From Amyelois transitella (Eukaryota > Arthropoda > Insecta > Lepidoptera > Pyralidae): DNA of 64,000 nt. Each line of letters begins with the position of its first letter. The first letter of the stretch is position 1. The stretch covers positions 11,747,001 to 11,811,000 of the forward strand of contig NC_083508.1 of the NCBI RefSeq assembly GCF_032362555.1. Reading direction: 5' to 3'. Positions 47,591 through 60,500 of the stretch are shown in pieces. Position numbers and translations under genes: made by a program. The notes beneath the pieces are model-generated. The model had not been told where the DNA came from and did no database searches. It worked only from the letters and a program-made list of their open reading frames with translations.

Positions 47591-50500
47591 ATGCAACGCA
47601 AGCCGACGTCGGAGTTCCACTCGCTGCCCAACATGCGCACGGGCAGCGCGACCAGCCCACTCGATATACATCGGCTGCTCAGTCTGTCTCTGTCGCAGAT
47701 CAGGAAAAATGCAGAAAACACTGTGTACCATCACAAACCTTCTCCCTTTGTAAGTATATATTATATATGGTATATCTATAGCATTTTGTCCTAATCTCAA
47801 CTCGTACTATTAATATTTTTTTTTTCGTCCCGGATTCATTCGGGTAGTTCTCATTCGGCATTCTATCTATTGTCACACATATATAGTGTTTATAAAAAAC
47901 AATTAAAAAGGGTTTTTGATCGCGCTGCAATCTGTTTGTTTGTTTGTAATATCTATTGCATAGAAATTTACACAGTTACAAGAAAATAGTACATAGTTAT
48001 AAAAGAAACAAATCTGCTTACAATATACGTACAAACGTCCACAAATAGGTACTGTTGGCAAAATAAGTTTGTCTGTCATCAACAGCAGCTGCTACTTCTA
48101 CAATATATTCCAGAACATTCGCTGGATCCACGGGTACAACTCTAAGGTGGACGTGATCAATCTGAACAACAAAGGCAGCACGATCCTGTTCTACGCTGCC
48201 AACAATTGCGGGGTTTTGTACAACTGGACCACCAACCAGATGCGGATACTGCAGGGACATGTAGTTATTCATTTATTTTCAAGGGAATTGGCGTTTTTAA
48301 GAACCATAAAATGTATTGATTTCCTAAGTCTAATAAGGCTCTCATAAGGCTGACGGTTTACTAGCTCCACTACGTTTTGTATTTGAGTGACGATCGTGAA
48401 GACCTCTAAGTTTTGTACTCATAATGATGTATACTAGACAGGTCATGGCTCACAGGGTCATAGCTGGACCCCGAGCTGCTCTCCAGGATAGAAGCTCTGG
48501 TAACTTAGTAAACGCCAGGGGTATGATGATATTATTTTTTTGGTGTAATCTGCTTATAGAAGTTGGCAATCATTAACCCTGCCACCAGCCTTAATGAAAT
48601 TATGACATTGAATCGAAGCAATAACCTAAACATTCCAGAGACACATGGTAACGTGCATCGCAGTTGACGGCCCGGGCCGATGGCTGGTGACGGCTGACAG
48701 CGGCCCTGGCAACATCATCATCATCTGGGACAGCACCGACTACTTCCCGCAGAAAACCCTGTTCAGCCCACATGGAAACACCAAGCTGAGCAAAGTGGCT
48801 TTGAGCGCCGATGCCAAGTATTTGCTGACCTTAGGATATAAGGACAAGGCGTGTTTGTACTGGTGGATCTGGTCGTTTGGACTCGATGAACCTCATGGTC
48901 TGTTCTGCCATCTCTTTACTTCTAGATTTTTTCAGTATTGTAAGAAAAGACGGTAACTAGGTACATTAATACTGAGGCGAAAAGAGTTTGTGTTTGTTTT
49001 TAGAGCAGTTTTTTTTAATATCGGGCTTTTTATCGGTAGCGAAGCCAATGAATCTCGGTCTTCGCGTTTCCCTTGGGAAATGCACGCAACTACAAAAAAA
49101 GCCCGATGTAAATGGATAGGAATTTTTTCCTTTTTTATGTATTTTTTTATTTTTCAGCGAAAGCAGAAATAGATTTGCCTCGAGAAGCGGTGATCACCAT
49201 GGATTTTAACCCGCAACTAAGTGAACAATTTCTGTTATTGACTAAAAATGATATATGGATTGGGGTTTCCGGCGTAAGTCTCATCTGTATACATACATTC
49301 CTATGGTATCGTTGATGTCCCTCGCAAACTGACATCGCCTCATATCCAATTTATCGAACATCCACTAGTCGATATTTAATTAATTTTGGTATGGAATGGC
49401 GACATGGGTCTTATCTTGGGATTCCGGTAAAAACTCCGAACGATAACAGCTGTAGTAACGTGAATTTCTTTCATATAATTATACTCGTATCTTCGTTACA
49501 GAAAGTGTTTGTTATCGAAAGAGGTGTTCTCAAAGAGACTGATTATTACCAATTGAAAATACGGAAAGTAGACCGACCTCCCAGCTCGGAGGCCGGGAAG
49601 CTCACCTGCTTCACCTTCGTGAAGGATACTTCGCAAATATTGGTAGCGACCAGCAGGGGGTACGTCCTCATCTATGGGTACAGCATAGAGTTTCAAGAGC
49701 AGTCGCAGCCGTCCAGCCATGATAATTTGAAATTCGTGAAGTTGTTCAAATTGGAGAAGTGCAGGATTAACGTTATCAAAAGCATCGATGGGTAAGTTTT
49801 TTAAATTATTGTTTCAGTAGTATTTTTAGACAAATCTAATCTACTTTTAGAGGATTAACGTTATCAAAAGCATCGATGGGTAAGTTTTTTAAATTATTGT
49901 TTCAGTAGTATTTTTAGACAAATCTAATCTACTTTTAGAGGATATGTTTCAGCGACATTTTCAGGCAAACATCTTATGCCTACATCCATATGCCTACAAT
50001 GAATTTACTCGAGAATAACAAACACATACTTAGTAAATATTCGAAAAGATCCATAAAATAATATGTATCAAATTCTAATTGATAAGAACTTCTACTAGCT
50101 CTCTACCTACATTAACTTCTAGTCCACAATGAGAAACATGTGGTGATAACCCAATTCATAATCCAACCCAGTCATTAATTCACACTAAAACTCAGCGACA
50201 AAAAAGTGAAATCGTTGGACCTTGGAAATTCCAGTACAATTTCAGACTTATAGCGACTGGTAACAATGGCGGGGAGATCCACTTCTACGACCAGCAGCTG
50301 AAGCTGCTGTACTGGGTGCACGGCTTTCAGCCTGATTGCGTCAAAAACCTCAGCTTCAACATCTCGCCGAGGAGCTACAGGATCTTTGATCCTAAGTGTT
50401 AGTAGCAATTTGTTAAGAAACTTTCGATACAAGACTGACTCTTTCGAGGGTTCCTATTGGTGCAAAGAATTAACTATTATGTGAACATTATACTTTTGTT

Positions 50501-53500
50501 TAAAAGTAAGAAGTAAAAAAAATTTGAAAATTGGGAACAGACAGTTTCTTGAAAATTAAAGATTCTATATAATTATGTTAACGTCATCTTGCATGATACG
50601 TACCTACGACACACGAAAATATATAATTTAGATTCAGCTTACATTCCTGTACCTATAAATAATACAAGCAGACTAAATGACCCAATGATGATGTCAAAGT
50701 TTCTCAAGACACAAACTTGCAGGTGGCAAACTATGTCCATGCTGGGATAAAGTGGTGATGGAGAAGGACCTGGAGACAGGGTTGGTGAAACAGAAGCTGC
50801 TCAAACAGAAGTTGCCTGCAGACGCCACTACTGGAGGGAAACCTGTCGTCATCAGAGACTTCATAGTCTGTTAGTATATATTTTGAATATTGTGCCGTGT
50901 AGTTCTCGACAATTTTATAGAATAGGACCACTACATCTCTTTCTCATGGATGTTGTAAAATACGACTAATGGAAAAAGCTTGTGCAGCGTTACCATGATC
51001 CAATATGGTAAGGTTCCTCAACAAAAGTGGCGAGTTCAGAATGGAGTTGCTTTGTTCAAAAACCTTTTTAATACTACGACTAACTAAATTACCCGGTGCT
51101 ATGCCCTACTCACATTACCGGCGCGGCGGCCGCTTCCACGGCGGCTTCGGCTCGGCCACTGTCCACGGAGCGGCCAGCGGGGTGACCCGTTAGCCTTCAC
51201 TTCTATCCGCTAGGGAAGGGCGCGCCTGAAACCTTTGTCCAAAAACCTGCCATAACCAATCCAGCATCATGGTCAAAAAGGGCACCGGAGACTTTTAGAG
51301 AGGTGAGGATGTAACATTATGTCAGGAAGAAGAAAATATTGTTTTTGATTTCTGATTAGATCTGAACTTAATCATACGAAATTTCCTTCTAGGTACAAAG
51401 AATGAAGGAGTCGCATTTGCGGATTTTCTTGTAGAGAAATTGCATACTGTATTAGATAACAAACCGGCATACGCTTTGGCTCTCTCGGTCCACCCTGAAA
51501 AGTAAGATATAAAATATATTCACCTGGAACAGATAGTGAAGAATACTACGACTTGACGTCGGCGGTGAAGATATAAGCGAACCCTATAAAGTACCCGAAA
51601 CCGCCGAGCTTGCATAAAGAGAGTTATGAATGTGGATGAAGCGAAAGAAGTATGCAGAGATCGTGGCAAGTGGAAAGAGGTAGTCTCTGCCTACCCCTAC
51701 GGGAAAGAGGCGTGATTTTATGTATGTATGTAGCTATAAATGCGAATGCCGAAAACCAGATAAAGTTGAGAGAGGGATGTTGGAAAGACAGGCCCAGAAT
51801 AGAAGCATAACAGCAATGAAAGATAAAAGAGAGAGAAACATACATACATAAAATCACGTCATTTTCACTTCTTTCGCTTCATCCACATTCATAGCTCTCT
51901 TCATGCAAGATCGGCGGTTTCGGTTACTCTTGACCTGACCTCTTTTTCCAGAGAAAACTATACTCCATTTTATATGATGCAACTTGATTGAAGAAATGCC
52001 AAGCAATTTCTTCATTGGTGACTCCGACGTGATTGATGGATAGAATAAAAGTAGATCTTCCTCAATTTCTTTGGCCACCACTACACTACACTATATACTA
52101 ATGAAGTTTATCTTAATCCCAAGGCCATTCGTCTCGCTAGGATACCACGACGGCAACGTGGAGCTGTTGAACTTCGTACAACACGCGGTATTCGCGCGGC
52201 TGAACCTGCGGGAGTTCTACAAGATTGTGATCCCTCCGAAAGATGACTCCATCAATGGGAACTACGAGATCACCGTGCCGGAGATTAGTGTCACTTGTCT
52301 CAAGTTCTCGCCTACAGGTGTTGTATCAAATAAACATACATACATATGGTCACGTCTATATCCCTTGCGGGGTAGACAGAGCCAACAGTCTTGAAAAGAC
52401 TGAATGGCCACGTTCAGTTCATTTGGCTTAATGATAGAATTGAGATTCAAAAAGCGACAGGTTGCTAGCCCATCGCCTAAAAATGGGAACGCCGGGAACC
52501 ACACGGCACTGCCTGTATCAAATATCCAAACGGCAAATATAACTTTACAAGAAAGTGTCTACAAATCATATGTATCTTTTCTTCTTCTGGAGTGTGCCCC
52601 CGCTGCAACCCCTTTGGAATGGTGCATTCTGACCACGTGGAAATTCATGAATGATGCTGACAGAGTTGACAGACAGATTCGACTGTCACTAACAAGAGAA
52701 GGATACGATATCTGTCAACGAGTATATTTCAATCCATATTTTTCAGGCCTCCACCTTGCTTGCGGCTTGAACACTGGTGAGCTGATCTTCCTGGACCCCA
52801 CAACTTTAAACATCCTCACTAAAACTCCTTTCCGGGACACAAAGTATGCCATTCAGCAGATCACTTACAGCTGCGACTCGTTGACTATGGCCCTAGCTGT
52901 AAGAAAATAGTTTTGTGATAAAAGTAGCTCTAAATACTCGTAGAATCCTTGTAAAGTTTTAATTTTTTCTCTCAATGTTGGATACACCATGTTGTCACTT
53001 TTTGAAGTCAAACAATAATTAGCTATCCTTTTCAAAGAGCAAGCCTTCTGTTATTCACAAATCCACTCGGAAGGTTATCTTATACCTTTTGTGCTTGATC
53101 TCATTTCATGCATGCCACATGAAGAAGATTACGAACTGCAAATAGATGAGCCAAGAATTGCAAATGCATAAGTTAGACACCATTAACAGTGTTTGTTTTT
53201 CAGGACGAAGGTAAAACTGTTTGCGTTTACAAATACGATTGCGACAGTTACCGCTGGTATTTCGTTGGGAAACATCGAGCTCATTACAAAAACGTGAACA
53301 CCATAAACTTCTTGCCGTTCAAGAACGAGGGCGATGAGTATAAGCTCATATCTTTGGGCGCTGATAGAATTATGGTGGAATATGATATTGCTAAAAGTAG
53401 TGACGAGTATTTGGAGATATACAGTTTGGACAGAATGGATCAGACCGCTGTGCCTCTGGGGGCGATCCCGTGGCCGAACCCGCCGGATTTGGACCCAGAG

Positions 53501-56500
53501 ATTTGTCGCACGGATTTGCAACTGATGCTTGTTGCCAATGATGAGGTAAGTTTTTAATATAAGTAGGATCAACAAAGTGATAACTAATTCTAAGCAGAAA
53601 CGAATTTTAATGTAGGATCAGGAAAGAGAAGACTCTCATTCGTCTGACTTTTGCCCTGGTTGCGTCCCCTTTTGCATTTTACAAAGTGATCATATTGGAT
53701 AATGATTACCGGATGCCTGGTTGTTCATGATTCCTCTCTTCTCAGAATGCTTCTTGTCATGAAAGCATCGATGAGAATTAAACCTATGGATATAAATAAT
53801 TTCCAAGTTATTGATTCGAATTCGGCATCTCTTGCCTACGACTCTAATAATCGAACTCATACAATCCAAGAAACTATTGAGTGATTCACAAAATTAGAAA
53901 ATAATTAATCGTGACCTCAAATTCCAGTACAAGTACAAGGTCCTGAACGCGAATACGACGATGACGATGGCCACTGTCTTAGGACCACGCTACGACAGTC
54001 CTGTGAGACGGTTACAGCTCATATCGAGGGTGGAGAAAGACGAGAATACACAAGCAGAAACCAATCTGCAGTACTTGATCTTTGCTACTAAGAACGTCAT
54101 TGGTCTGCAGAAGATGCCGCTAGATGGCAACCCTTGGAAGCATGTGGGACTGCTCGGACATCCAGTAAAGGTAAGTTTTTTTTGGGGTTCCACGTTGGGC
54201 GCCATATAAGAGACAGTGTAGTGAGCTTTCTATTGGTTGCTAGTCTTGATATCCCCAGTGGCGCGCATTCGCAACTTTCGCCTTATGGCTACGGTTTACT
54301 ATAAACGTCATTAAATCTTTAAGCTAAGGCTTTGTAGATAGACTGGTAGACATAGGCTCTTAGTGGTATATTGACATCTAGTTATAAGACGACCAAAGGA
54401 TTCTGATAAAAGCTTACCTTAAAAACTTTTCTAGGTAATTGAAATGTGTTTTCGAGAAGACAGTGGTACCTTATTCACCATAGGAAGTAGAGACAGCACA
54501 ATGTGTCAATGGTCAGCTAATTACAGGTACCAATGAATGTTCTTTTACGGTGTTGTGTATGAATGTGGATTAGTTAACAGACAACATTTTAGCGGACAAA
54601 GTTGCAGGAAATACCTAGTGTAACCTAAAAATCAATGCAAAACTCAAACTCAAAATTATCGGCATCCATAAAGTAAAAAGCATAAAGCGCCAAATAAAGA
54701 TTTTTCTTTCTTAATTTAAGTCCGTCAAACGGTAGTTTTAAAAAGATATAATATGGTGTCTTTTATCACAGATAGCAAAGGTGAGGCTTTATGGACATAA
54801 AGCCAATTCTGTCTAAATCATATTTTCTTCCGTCAAACTCTCACTTTCTGAAGACAGTATTTTATTTCCCCAGATCCGTAGAATCAACCACAAAGCTTGG
54901 CGGCGGTGACCTAGACCCATATTACTGCTTGGTCGAGAACGGTCGGCCAGGGTGGCTGTTCCAGGAGATTCGGGACCTCTTCTACTACATCCAGATAGTC
55001 TGCCAGGGGACGTTTTCCCCGGCAATGAGACGGGTGAAGGACTATATCCCGATTGACTCACTGCCTGACCTGATGAGGGCGTTGGGCTTCTTCCCCTCGG
55101 AGTATGAGGTGATAAACAATAATTAAAACGACGAAGGATATCTTTCTACGAATTGGCGCTTAAATACAAGATCCGACTTGACTCCGACAGAGACTAGGTA
55201 CACATAAAGCCTGGCGGAAGATAAATTTGTAGGAGTAGTTTTATTTATTGCTAACCTTATACTGTCTGTCCGCCTGTACCCATCTCATAAACTTCAACTC
55301 AATTATTCACCACGCACAAATTATGATTAAAAACTATTAACAGTTAACCACATAAAATAACACAGAACTCTCATCGTTCTGAGCATTCCATCAGGTGGAA
55401 AATCTCTTAGTCGAAGCGAAATTCAAGACATATTTGAAACAAGCATGCACCGAGTTGGATTTTGAGGAGTTCGTCAAACTGTACCTGAACCACCGGCCGG
55501 CCTTCGAGATCAGCTATAACAAAGTGATGGCCGCGTTCCGTCACTTCGCCACTTACCGCAAGGAGAACTACGTCATGCGCCGGGACGACTTCTTGAAGAT
55601 GCTCAAAAATAATGGTTAGGTACTTGGTTATTTCCTTTCGTGCAACCTGTTACCTACCTGTATCTGAATTACAATGCCAAACGTGACTAGTGGCTCTAAC
55701 AGATAATACAAAAATCCGTATTTATGTATGTTGTGAGCTCTAATCTGTTTATGCTGTGGTGCCGGCAGAATTAGAATAGCACCACCCTATACCTTTCCGT
55801 GGGTATCGTAAGAGGCGATTTAGGGATTAAGCGGGAGGAGGGCAGCTAGGCCTCCCACGCGGATAGAACAACATAGTCCAGAATCAATTGATACTGCGGT
55901 CACAAACCTGCCTGCCCAGTCAGGTGATTATGGGTAAAAACCCCCCATTTCTAGGGAGGTCTTAGTACAGCAGACTTATGGGCTGTTAAGGTAATCTGTT
56001 TATCCCGTTAAAAAATAAAGGCGCTATTATGGTTTGTCAAACTTTATCTGAACTATCAGCAATCGACATCAGCCAGGCGCTGTTGGCATTGGCCCCGTTT
56101 CGTACATCGCCACCTACCACAAGGAAAAAATCGTCTACGTAGATATGCTCAAAAGATATAGCAATGCGTTTCTCGCTCAGTAGAGTATAGAACGAATCAC
56201 TCACAAGAAACACTAATAACTTATCGCATTATTTTAATTAGGTATGTAGCATCAGTTTTTTTAGAAAATATTTGTCACTAAGGAAATTATGTTCTACCCG
56301 CAACAGCATATAAACAAAAGCATGCAATAAAGGATAACCTTTACGTCATTTAATTAGAAAATTCTCGTATAGTCAAGCTACTAATGTTAAAAGCTTACCA
56401 ATAATCTGAATTTTGATGTTAACAGGTGAGAAGTTTTCTCAGGAACTGTCGTGGTATCTGCTGTCGATACTGAGCGGGCAGAATTTCGACGACCGAGCGG

Positions 56501-57269
56501 CCATGAGCGAAGAGGATTTCTCATTTCTACCTAAGGTTGGGTCCAAACACAAAGAATTTATGCGTACGCAGTTAAGCTCTTACTGTGAATATGAAAACTT
56601 CGTGCATTGCATACGCAGTTGCGCTTTTACTATTTTTGTTTAGATGCGTGGGGATATTTTGCTAGGTCGTCATCCTGGCTTTTCTAGCTGCACTCTCTGG
56701 GGAGGACTTTAGGTCTACCTATGACCAAATAATCCACACAATAGATGTGGTGAGACCTCTTTAACCTGACCTCAGAGAAACTTAGAATTAGGAATAATAC
56801 TACTAATAGTAAGTACTGGTGAACGTCTGATTTGTAATTGTGACACCGCAACGTTTTTATCTTTCATTTTATTTGACAGTTGCACAGACAATTCGTTATT
56901 CCGTGCCACGCAAGAAGATGACACATAATTCCCATACAACTTTCATAAGAGTTTATAGTACAACGTGGCATTCCTAATAAGTCCTTATCATAGTACTGCG
57001 GTTTCTATAGGGAAAGCTGACAATTTGGGATCAATGTTACCTGAATGTGCTTTTGTCACTACGATTTCCCTCAACGACGTTCGCTTGATCACTTTTGAAA
57101 AGTTGTTAAACTTGTTCCAATATTGCAGGAAATCACATTCAGCTACCTGCTGACCCACATAATGGGCCTGCAGGACGTCGACGAGCTGTCAGACCAGCTG
57201 TCCTCCTGCATGGAGTCCGGAGTCAGCTACTCCCACACGGGTTCCTCTACATCAGAAGAAAGGATCTAA
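47591..57269 (+). CDS. CFAP251: Cilia- and flagella-associated protein 251 (WDR66)
   Basis: Seventeen exons: 47591-47749, 48114-48260, 48639-48897, 49158-49273, 49502-49791, 50246-50397, 50723-50869, 51393-51501, 52124-52317, 52747-52898, 53204-53545, 53928-54170, 54435-54526, 54874-55108, 55395-55614, 56426-56535 and 57129-57269 (TAA). Every phase closes: 1035 aa (human about 1150). WD-type repeats fill most of residues 54-800; WIHGYNSKVDV, CGVLYNWTTNQMRILQGH and CIAVDGPGRWLVTADSGPG align with the start of the WDR66 propeller. The last 250 residues are a helical EF-hand-like region (IPIDSLPDLMRALGFFPSE; MRRDDFLKMLKNNG). CFAP251 belongs to the calmodulin- and spoke-associated complex at radial spoke 3 of motile axonemes; in a moth this means sperm flagella. 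The exon 3 donor (CATG|GTCTGT) is weak. Introns hold several transposons and one 88-bp duplication. Confidence 0.92.
49763..49938 (+). repeat. Exact 88-bp tandem duplication across the exon 5 donor of CFAP251
   Basis: 49763-49850 and 49851-49938 appear identical. Each holds the last 29 nt of exon 5, the donor GG|GTAAGT and intron sequence ending 'ctacttttag'. The second copy therefore looks like a 29-nt mini-exon with its own acceptor and donor. Confidence 0.93.
50886..50985 (+). mobile_element. LINE/short-element head fragment in CFAP251 intron 7
   Basis: 'ttgtgccgtgtagttctcga', 'agaataggaccactacatct' and 'ctcatggatgttgtaaaata' match the shared head; no tail follows. Confidence 0.65.
51040..51315 (-). 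repeat. GC-rich dispersed repeat fragment
   Basis: GC-rich block in an AT-rich intron. Its minus strand reads 'catcctcacctctcta' then 'gaccatgatgctggattggt', resembling 62093-62150 on the plus strand. A moth dispersed repeat of uncertain class; the open frame on the plus strand has no protein character. Confidence 0.45.
51588..51732 (+). mobile_element. 5'-truncated RTE LINE 3' end in CFAP251 intron 8
   Basis: Matches the last about 140 bp of the LINE from 'gtacccgaaaccgccgagct', with small changes (GCATAAAGAG for GTATGAAGAG, CCCCTACGGG for CCCCTCCGGG), then TATG repeats. Confidence 0.88.
51841..51945 (-). mobile_element. RTE LINE 3' end, inverted, internally deleted
   Basis: Minus-strand copy beginning with the TATG tail ('catacatacataaaatcacg'), then jumping to 'cacttctttcgcttcatcca' and continuing to 'cggttactcttgacctgacc'. 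About 60 bp near the 3' end are missing. With 51588-51732 it forms an inverted pair 110 bp apart. Confidence 0.8.
52333..52508 (-). mobile_element. Short LINE-partner element in CFAP251 intron 9
   Basis: Starts 15 bp after the exon 9 donor with the reversed tail 'catacatacatatggtcacg', then 'ttgcggggtagacagagcca', 'cttaatgatagaattgagat', 'ggttgctagcccatcgccta' and the reversed head 'gggaaccacacggcac'. Confidence 0.88.
55755..56010 (+). repeat. Dispersed repeat related to the LINE head
   Basis: 'tgtggtgccggcagaattag', then 'ggtatcgtaagaggcgattt', shares wording with the LINE head but continues into a different body ('cctgcctgcccagtcaggtg', 'ttatgggtaaaaacccccca'). Probably the 5' end of another related retroelement family. 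Confidence 0.5.
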
Positions 57270-57551
57270 TGAATTGGTCTATCATTTATTACGTTTTATA
57301 TCTTAATTAAAATAATTTACAAATTACAATTCATATTTCATTGGGATTTGATTCGCCAGTTACTATAAACAGAAGACATTTTCTAGTGTATTCAAAGTTA
57401 CAAAAATCATAAGCTTCCTTTTTGTTTCGCCGTTGTCGGGTAATAACGGGTCTTTACTTAGCAGTTCCCAGATTTCGTTTGTAGCTACAAATGTGTAGAT
57501 TTTAACTTTAATGAACTTTTTATCACGATTCACGTAAAATATTTTACCACT
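57270..57551 (+). other. 3' flank of CFAP251 up to the LINE
   Basis: AT-rich, with no canonical AATAAA identified. The last 11 bases (57541-57551, ATTTTACCACT) are the 5' copy of the LINE target-site duplication. Confidence 0.5.
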
Positions 57552-60500
57552 GTGCCGTGTGGTTCCCGGCACCATTACAAAAGAATAGGACCACTCCATC
57601 TCTTTCCCACGGATGTCGTAAGAGCCGACTAAGGGATAGACTTGGGATTCCTCTTTAATGTAAATCCCTGCCAATCTAAGGTCTGCCGCGCCGATGGATG
57701 CATGGCTAGGGGCGAGCCTAGTCTCGAGCGTGCCACTTCCGCCATGGGGTTGGGCGACCCCCAGGTAATGGCTAGCCTTACCCTGGCATGCGGGGCTCTG
57801 CTGGGGCGGACAAAATTTTTCCCTAGCGTCTCGTGGGAATCGCATGGATGCAAATCTTTTGAAAGAGCACCTAGATGGCGGCGATGGTGTCCGCACCCCA
57901 TCACGTCTCGTTCCCGGCGGGAGCGGTATGCGGTCTGCTGAAAGCCGCTTTGCGACGATGAATGTAAGAGGAGGAATGAAGGATAAGATTGAGGAAGTAT
58001 GCCAGATGATGGATGAAAGACGTTTGGATGTGTTGTGCGTGAATGAAACGAAGCGGAAAGGATGCGACGCGACGCAGCACGGCCCTTACACGGCGTATTG
58101 GTCTGGAATTTCCAGTACCAGCCGAGGCTGTCAAGGGGTCGGTCTAATTCTTTCTGCACGAATGGCTGAGTGCGTGAATGAGTATGAGTGTGTCAGCCCT
58201 CGTCTTCTATGGATTAGGCTGAAAGTTGGAATCACTCGGATCTTCGTTCTAGGTGTTTATGCACCTTGGGATGTGGGTTCGAGGGGTACAACATCAGCAA
58301 AAAGCGAAAACGAGGAGTTCTGGAATAGTGTAAGAGAAGTATTGAAAGTTACCAAGCCAAATGAGAAGATTATTATGTTAGGTGATTTTAATGGATGGGT
58401 GGGTGTAAAGCGTGATGGATATGAAAAGGTGCTTGGTGCGTTTGGTGACGAAAAGGTGAATGATAATGGAAGAAGTGTATTAGAAATTTGTCTAGAGTGG
58501 GATCTTTTTGTGTCGAACTCAATGTTTCAACATAAAGAGATCCACACCTACACAAGAGTGGAAGGTATTTTAAAAAGTATGATAGACTTTGTGATTGTAG
58601 ATGAAAGATTGAAGAACAAAGTGCTGGATACCCGTGCATATCGCGGTGCTGGCATTGACTCGGACCATTTACTGGTGATATCCCGGATAAGGGGTATCTT
58701 CAATCGCTGGCGGCACAGGGTAAGGGAGCAAACCAGCGCTTTGGAAAGAGTAAAAGTAGAAAATTTGCAAGATATGGATGTAGGTAAGAAGTATATTAAT
58801 AGACTGAAGGATGAATTTGAAGATTTAGAGGAAATGAGCGATATTGAAGATGGATGGAAGGAATTTAAAGAAAGAATTGTGAAAGTAGCTGTTGAAGTGT
58901 GTGGTGTAAGTAGAAGAAGGAAAGGAAAAAATCACAAAAATGCGTGGATGAGTAAAGATGTGCAAGAACTTGTGCGATTAAAGAAGAAAGCATGGCTGGA
59001 TTTGTTAGCAGCAAAAGCTAACTTAAGAATGCAAGAGGTTATAGATGAAGATGTGAATGAAGCACGTAAGGAATATAAGAAAATGAAAGATTTGGTTAAG
59101 AAAGCTGTGATTAGAAAGAAAGAAGAGTATAAAGAGGATTTTGATAAAAGGCTATCAGAAGACTTTCAGTCAAATCTGAAAGTATTCTGGAAATCCGTAA
59201 GGTCAGCCCGAGGAAATACTATAACCAGAGAGCTGACTAGGATCAGATGCCAGGATGGTAGCGTTGTGAAAGGAGAAGAATGTGTACTAAAGATATGGAA
59301 GGACTATTTTGAAAGTTTATTTGAAAAAAAGGAAGGAAATAAGAAAGATTTCTGCTATAGCGAAGAAAAAGAGAATGAGATGGAAGGCGAAATTGAAATG
59401 TTCGAAATTGTGGAAGCACTTAAGAGTATGAAAGCGGGAAAGGCTGCTGGGTGTGATAGAGTGTCGGTCGAGATGCTTAAAGCAGGAAAAGGCGTAGTAG
59501 CTAGTCAGTTGTACTGCCTTTTCAATTTGTGTTGGAGAAGCGGCCGAGTACCAAAAGATTGGTGTAAGGCTGTTATCGTGCCACTTTACAAAGGAAAAGG
59601 GTCACAGCTGGACTGCAAAAATTATCGTGGTATAAGCCTGCTTAGCGTCGTCGGCAAATTGTATGCTAAGGTATTGATTAATAGAGTCAGGAATGAAACT
59701 GATGACAAAATATGGGATGCTCAAGCGGGATTTCGAAAGGGAATGGGATGTACTGATCAGGTCTTTTCCTTGCGGTGCATAGCCGAAAAGTTTTTGGCCA
59801 AGAGTCAAAAAGTCTATTGCACATTCGTAGATCTGGAAAAGGCCTATGACAGAGTTGAGAGGAATGAATTGTGGTCAGCACTTTCTATGCATGGGGTGAG
59901 CAGTCTCTTAATACGAGCACTGAAATCCTTATATGAGGATTCGAGTGCTTGTGTCAGGATAAACGGAGCGCACACTGAGTGGTTTAAGATTGAGAAAGGC
60001 GTTAGGCAAGGATGTGTTGCGTCACCGTGGCTGTTCAACCTATTTATGGATAGCTGTTTGACAGATTTGAAAGAGTCTAAAAGTGGATTAAGGATGAATG
60101 AGTTACTCGTCAAATGTCTGCTCTATGCCGACGATCAGGTTATACTGGCGTCATCAGCGGAGGAGTTACAGGAGATGGTAAACTGTATGCATGAAGCTTT
60201 AAAAGAGAAAGGAATGAAAGTGAACGTAAGTAAAACTAAAACACTGGTTTTTGAAATGGAGAAAGAAATGACAGCATGTAATATTTTGATTGGAGGAGAA
60301 AAAGTGGAGCAAGTGAAAGAGTTTGTATATCTAGGATCAAAGTTTACATCAGATGGCAAGTATGATAGTGATATTGAAAGGAGAGTGAACGCGGGGAACA
60401 TGGTGAATGGAGCTTTGCATGCCTTTATGAGCAGTCAGAAACTATCCAAAAAGGCTCGACTGGCTGTGCACAGGGGCGTGTTGGTCCCGACATTAATGTA

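Noticed and set aside
51005-51193. Short frame with HYRRGGRFHGGFGSATVHGA
   Set aside because: GC-rich dispersed repeat inside a CFAP251 intron; no start context, splice signals or family match.
57363-58159. Minus-strand frames of about 177 aa over the LINE 5' region
   Set aside because: They are antisense shadows of the LINE head and ORF with no domain content.
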